NCBI GenBank assembly: GCA_035291605.1
Contig: DATDRS010000078.1
Span: 1-7,438, forward strand
Direction: 5' to 3'
Origin: DATDRS01 sp035291605
Lineage (GTDB): Bacteria > Chloroflexota > Anaerolineae > Anaerolineales > UBA6663
Length of the DNA stretch: 7,438 nt
Part shown: positions 6,382 through 7,438 of the stretch, piece after piece
How positions within the stretch are numbered: the stretch's first letter is position 1
Layout of the letters: each line of letters begins with the position of its first letter
Program-made: the position numbers and the translations under genes
Notes under the pieces: model-generated
Told to the model about the DNA's origin: nothing
What the model saw: the letters and a program-made list of their open reading frames with translations, nothing else
Database searches by the model: none

Positions 6382-6606
6382 ATGCCGCTCTACGATTTTC
6401 AATGCGAAGACTGCGACGAAATCTTTGAAGTCCGCGCTTCGATCAGAGAGAAAGAGGCCGGGCTGAAACCGGAGTGCCCGAAATGTCATCGCCAGAAGAC
6501 GCGGCAGGTCATCACTGCCGGACTGGTGATTCGTAGCGGCGATGACGCGAGTCTCTCATTCCCCGCCTGTGGCCCAAATGCCGGCCCAGGGTGTTGCAGC
6601 CGATGA
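6382..6606 (+). CDS. FmdB-type zinc-ribbon protein with Cys-Cys tail
   Basis: 74 residues. MPLYDFQCEDCDEIFEV is the hallmark N-terminus of the FmdB/CxxC-CxxC zinc-ribbon family (PF09723). Cys8-Cys11 and Cys32-Cys35 (ECPKCH) would bind one zinc ion. The name comes from a putative regulator of formamidase or methanol-utilisation genes; the biochemical role of most members is unknown. After the ribbon there is a short flexible tail with Cys63 and the pair Cys71-Cys72 (GPGCCSR). Many members have Gly/Cys-rich tails, so the tail is not unique, but it matches the ends of the two preceding proteins. The stop overlaps the next start in ATGA at 6603-6606. Confidence 0.88.
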   Translation: MPLYDFQCEDCDEIFEVRASIREKEAGLKPECPKCHRQKTRQVITAGLVIRSGDDASLSFPACGPNAGPGCCSR

Positions 6607-6902
6607 CCATGCCGATCGTGGTGCACATCATCGGCGCGCCAGTGGCATGCGCCGAAGGCATGAAAGATACATGGCGCGAGGTGGCGGCGTGGGCCGCCGG
6701 GAAACTGGCCGCGCGCTTCAGCGGGTCGGTCCGGGTGGACTACTTTGATTTGTTCGATCCGGCGTGCCCACCGCTGCCGCCCGGCGCGCAACTGCCGCTG
6801 GTGTTGGTGAATGGCGAAGTCCTCAGCGGCGGCGGCAAGATTTCCGTCCCGGCCATCCGCAGGCGGTTGGAAGCGCTGGGCCTGCGCCCCGATGGTCACT
6901 GA
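6603..6902 (+). CDS. Small thioredoxin-fold-like protein (YuzD/DUF1462-like?)
   Basis: 99 residues. The pattern is a first beta strand PIVVHIIGAPVACA, a helix, a second strand RVDYFDLFDP, then LPLVLVNGEVLSGGGKISVPAIRRRLEALG, which has the cis-proline/strand/helix layout of thioredoxin folds (Pro65). It resembles from memory the small YuzD/DUF1462 group; this is a tentative resemblance. Unlike thioredoxins, no CXXC is present: Cys16 stands alone in the active-site loop and Cys55 lies in DPACPP. It may act through single cysteines or bind a metal(loid), or it may be structural. The start at 6603 is favoured by the ATGA overlap with the preceding stop; ATG 6609 is an alternative only two residues shorter. 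The end overlaps the next gene by 11 bases. Confidence 0.7.
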   Translation: MTMPIVVHIIGAPVACAEGMKDTWREVAAWAAGKLAARFSGSVRVDYFDLFDPACPPLPPGAQLPLVLVNGEVLSGGGKISVPAIRRRLEALGLRPDGH

Positions 6903-7158
6903 AGCCGAAGCCCGCGCCGTGCTGGACACCGTAATCCATCCGTCTTTCGGGATGTCGCTCGTCGCATTGGGGATGGTGCGCGCGGTACGGGTGAGCGCAG
7001 ATAGTATTGAAATTGATCTGGTGATGAATTGTCCCGGCTGTCCAGCGGCGGAGGCGGCGCTGGCGCTGGCACGGAGAGCGTTGCACGCATTGAACGGCGC
7101 AAGCGCGGTGCGATTGACATTGCTCCCGCAAGTCTGGACGCCGCCGTGGGCATACTGA
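6892..7158 (+). CDS. MIP18/DUF59-type Fe-S cluster assembly protein
   Basis: 88 residues. The layout is that of the MIP18 family (PF01883): helix, then VIHPSFGMSLVALGMVRAV, a strand pair, the CPGCP loop with Cys47 and Cys50, a helix, and a final VWTPPW. Members such as SufT and PaaD help in assembling or transferring Fe-S clusters. The usual DPE before the glycine is here HPS (16-18), and a second cysteine precedes the conserved one, so this is a divergent subgroup. The start at 6892 overlaps the previous gene by 11 bases and matches the family N-terminus; a longer in-frame extension to 6811 is a shadow of the previous gene. The protein ends soon after PPW, shorter than many relatives, close to the composition change at the right edge. 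It is the last gene of the plus-strand run. Confidence 0.82.
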   Translation: MVTEAEARAVLDTVIHPSFGMSLVALGMVRAVRVSADSIEIDLVMNCPGCPAAEAALALARRALHALNGASAVRLTLLPQVWTPPWAY

Positions 7159-7192
7159 TGGCTGGAGGTATCTGGCCTGTTTTCTGCAAGAA
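7159..7192. other. Short junction between the operon end and the arsC remnant
   Basis: 34 bases between the stop of the MIP18-type gene and the last codon of recognisable arsenate-reductase sequence on the minus strand. No terminator hairpin with a T-run, no tRNA and no convincing transposon end is visible. It is the point where similarity to ArsC ends, so it marks a rearrangement or an assembly junction. Confidence 0.5.
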
Positions 7193-7438
7193 TATCAAGT
7201 CAGGGTCGCCGGGAAACACCGGGCAAACCTCTCGCACCCGGTCACAGACGGTGATGATGTAGTCGAACTTCTGGGCCCGAAATTCATCCAGATGTTTAGA
7301 AAGTTGCTGGCGAATATCAATCTTCATTTCACCCATGACTTGGACCGCCATCGGATGGACTTGGGATGGCTCACTCCCCGCGCTGAACACCTCAATCCGT
7401 CCTTTATTAGCAAGGGTTGACCTGGCAAGGAACAGGCC
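7193..7438 (-). pseudogene. arsC: Truncated second arsenate reductase (ArsC, LMW phosphatase type)
   Basis: Read on the minus strand from the window edge, the frame gives about 82 residues, including GRIEVFSAGSEPSQVHP, DIRQQLSKHLDEF, and ITVCDRVREVCPVFPGDPDLI. These are the central blocks of an arsenate reductase; the C-X6-C pair is the resolving cysteine pair. The catalytic CTGNS loop would lie beyond the right edge. After DPDLI the expected WSFPDP block with the catalytic Asp is missing in all three minus frames, and the frame instead runs without a stop antisense into the operon to 6896. The gene therefore lacks its C-terminal third as displayed. It belongs to a subtype different from the intact arsC (SAGSEPSQVHP versus SAGTKPTGYVHP) and has no Pro/Gly insertion. 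It is convergent with the operon. It may be a pseudogene, a rearranged end, or an assembly artefact. Confidence 0.65.

Noticed and set aside
6811..6891. Longer in-frame N-terminus for the MIP18-type protein starting at 6811
   Set aside because: It would overlap most of the preceding gene's C-terminal third and adds sequence that does not belong to the family; ATG 6892 fits the family start.
7174..7438. Inverted match GGCCTGTT (7174-7181) and AACAGGCC (7431-7438) flanking the arsC remnant, 13 of 17 bases matching when extended
   Set aside because: An 8-base inverted match in a stretch this size is expected by chance, one copy ends at the window edge, and no target duplication or transposase is visible.

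Overview
The window reads as one tightly packed, plus-strand arsenic-resistance operon of twelve genes, followed at the right edge by a broken gene on the opposite strand. Base composition is GC-rich (one 60-base line in the ylbF region counts 70% GC). The gene order arsR-arsD-arsA-(Fe-S protein)-arsC-acr3, the linked YlbF/FmdB/MIP18-type genes and the protein style suggest a Chloroflexota-like bacterium. That assignment is an impression from family resemblance and is not secure.

Layout. Positions 1-180 hold the C-terminal end of an ArsR repressor. Positions 220-4653 hold the core pathway: ArsD (As(III) chaperone), ArsA (two-domain ATPase), a small [4Fe-4S]-type protein of unknown role, a thioredoxin-type arsenate reductase, and the Acr3 arsenite permease. 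Positions 4663-5571 encode a tandem universal stress protein. Positions 5564-7158 encode five small proteins: two YlbF-family paralogues, an FmdB-type zinc ribbon, a small thioredoxin-fold-like protein and a MIP18/DUF59-type Fe-S assembly protein. Gaps between genes are 39 bases (arsR-arsD) and then at most 20, many are overlaps, and no convincing internal terminator is visible, so co-transcription is likely.

How the genes would work together. ArsC reduces arsenate to arsenite, ArsD hands As(III) to ArsA, and ArsA energises export, here presumably with Acr3. ArsR would repress the operon. The added genes are rich in exposed cysteines: a CX2CX4CX16C Fe-S motif, and Gly-Cys-Cys at or next to the C-terminus in three consecutive proteins. 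With the MIP18-type protein this suggests, as an inference, a module that handles thiol-bound metal(loid) or repairs Fe-S proteins damaged by arsenite. This accessory set is the best candidate here for an undescribed system.

Right edge. From about 7193 to 7438 the minus strand encodes the middle of a second arsenate reductase of a different subtype. Its similarity to the family stops abruptly before the C-terminal part and its local GC is lower (129 of 238 bases, 54%, over 7201-7438). It looks like a truncated remnant or a rearrangement/assembly junction. No tRNA, rRNA, CRISPR array or transposase is visible.
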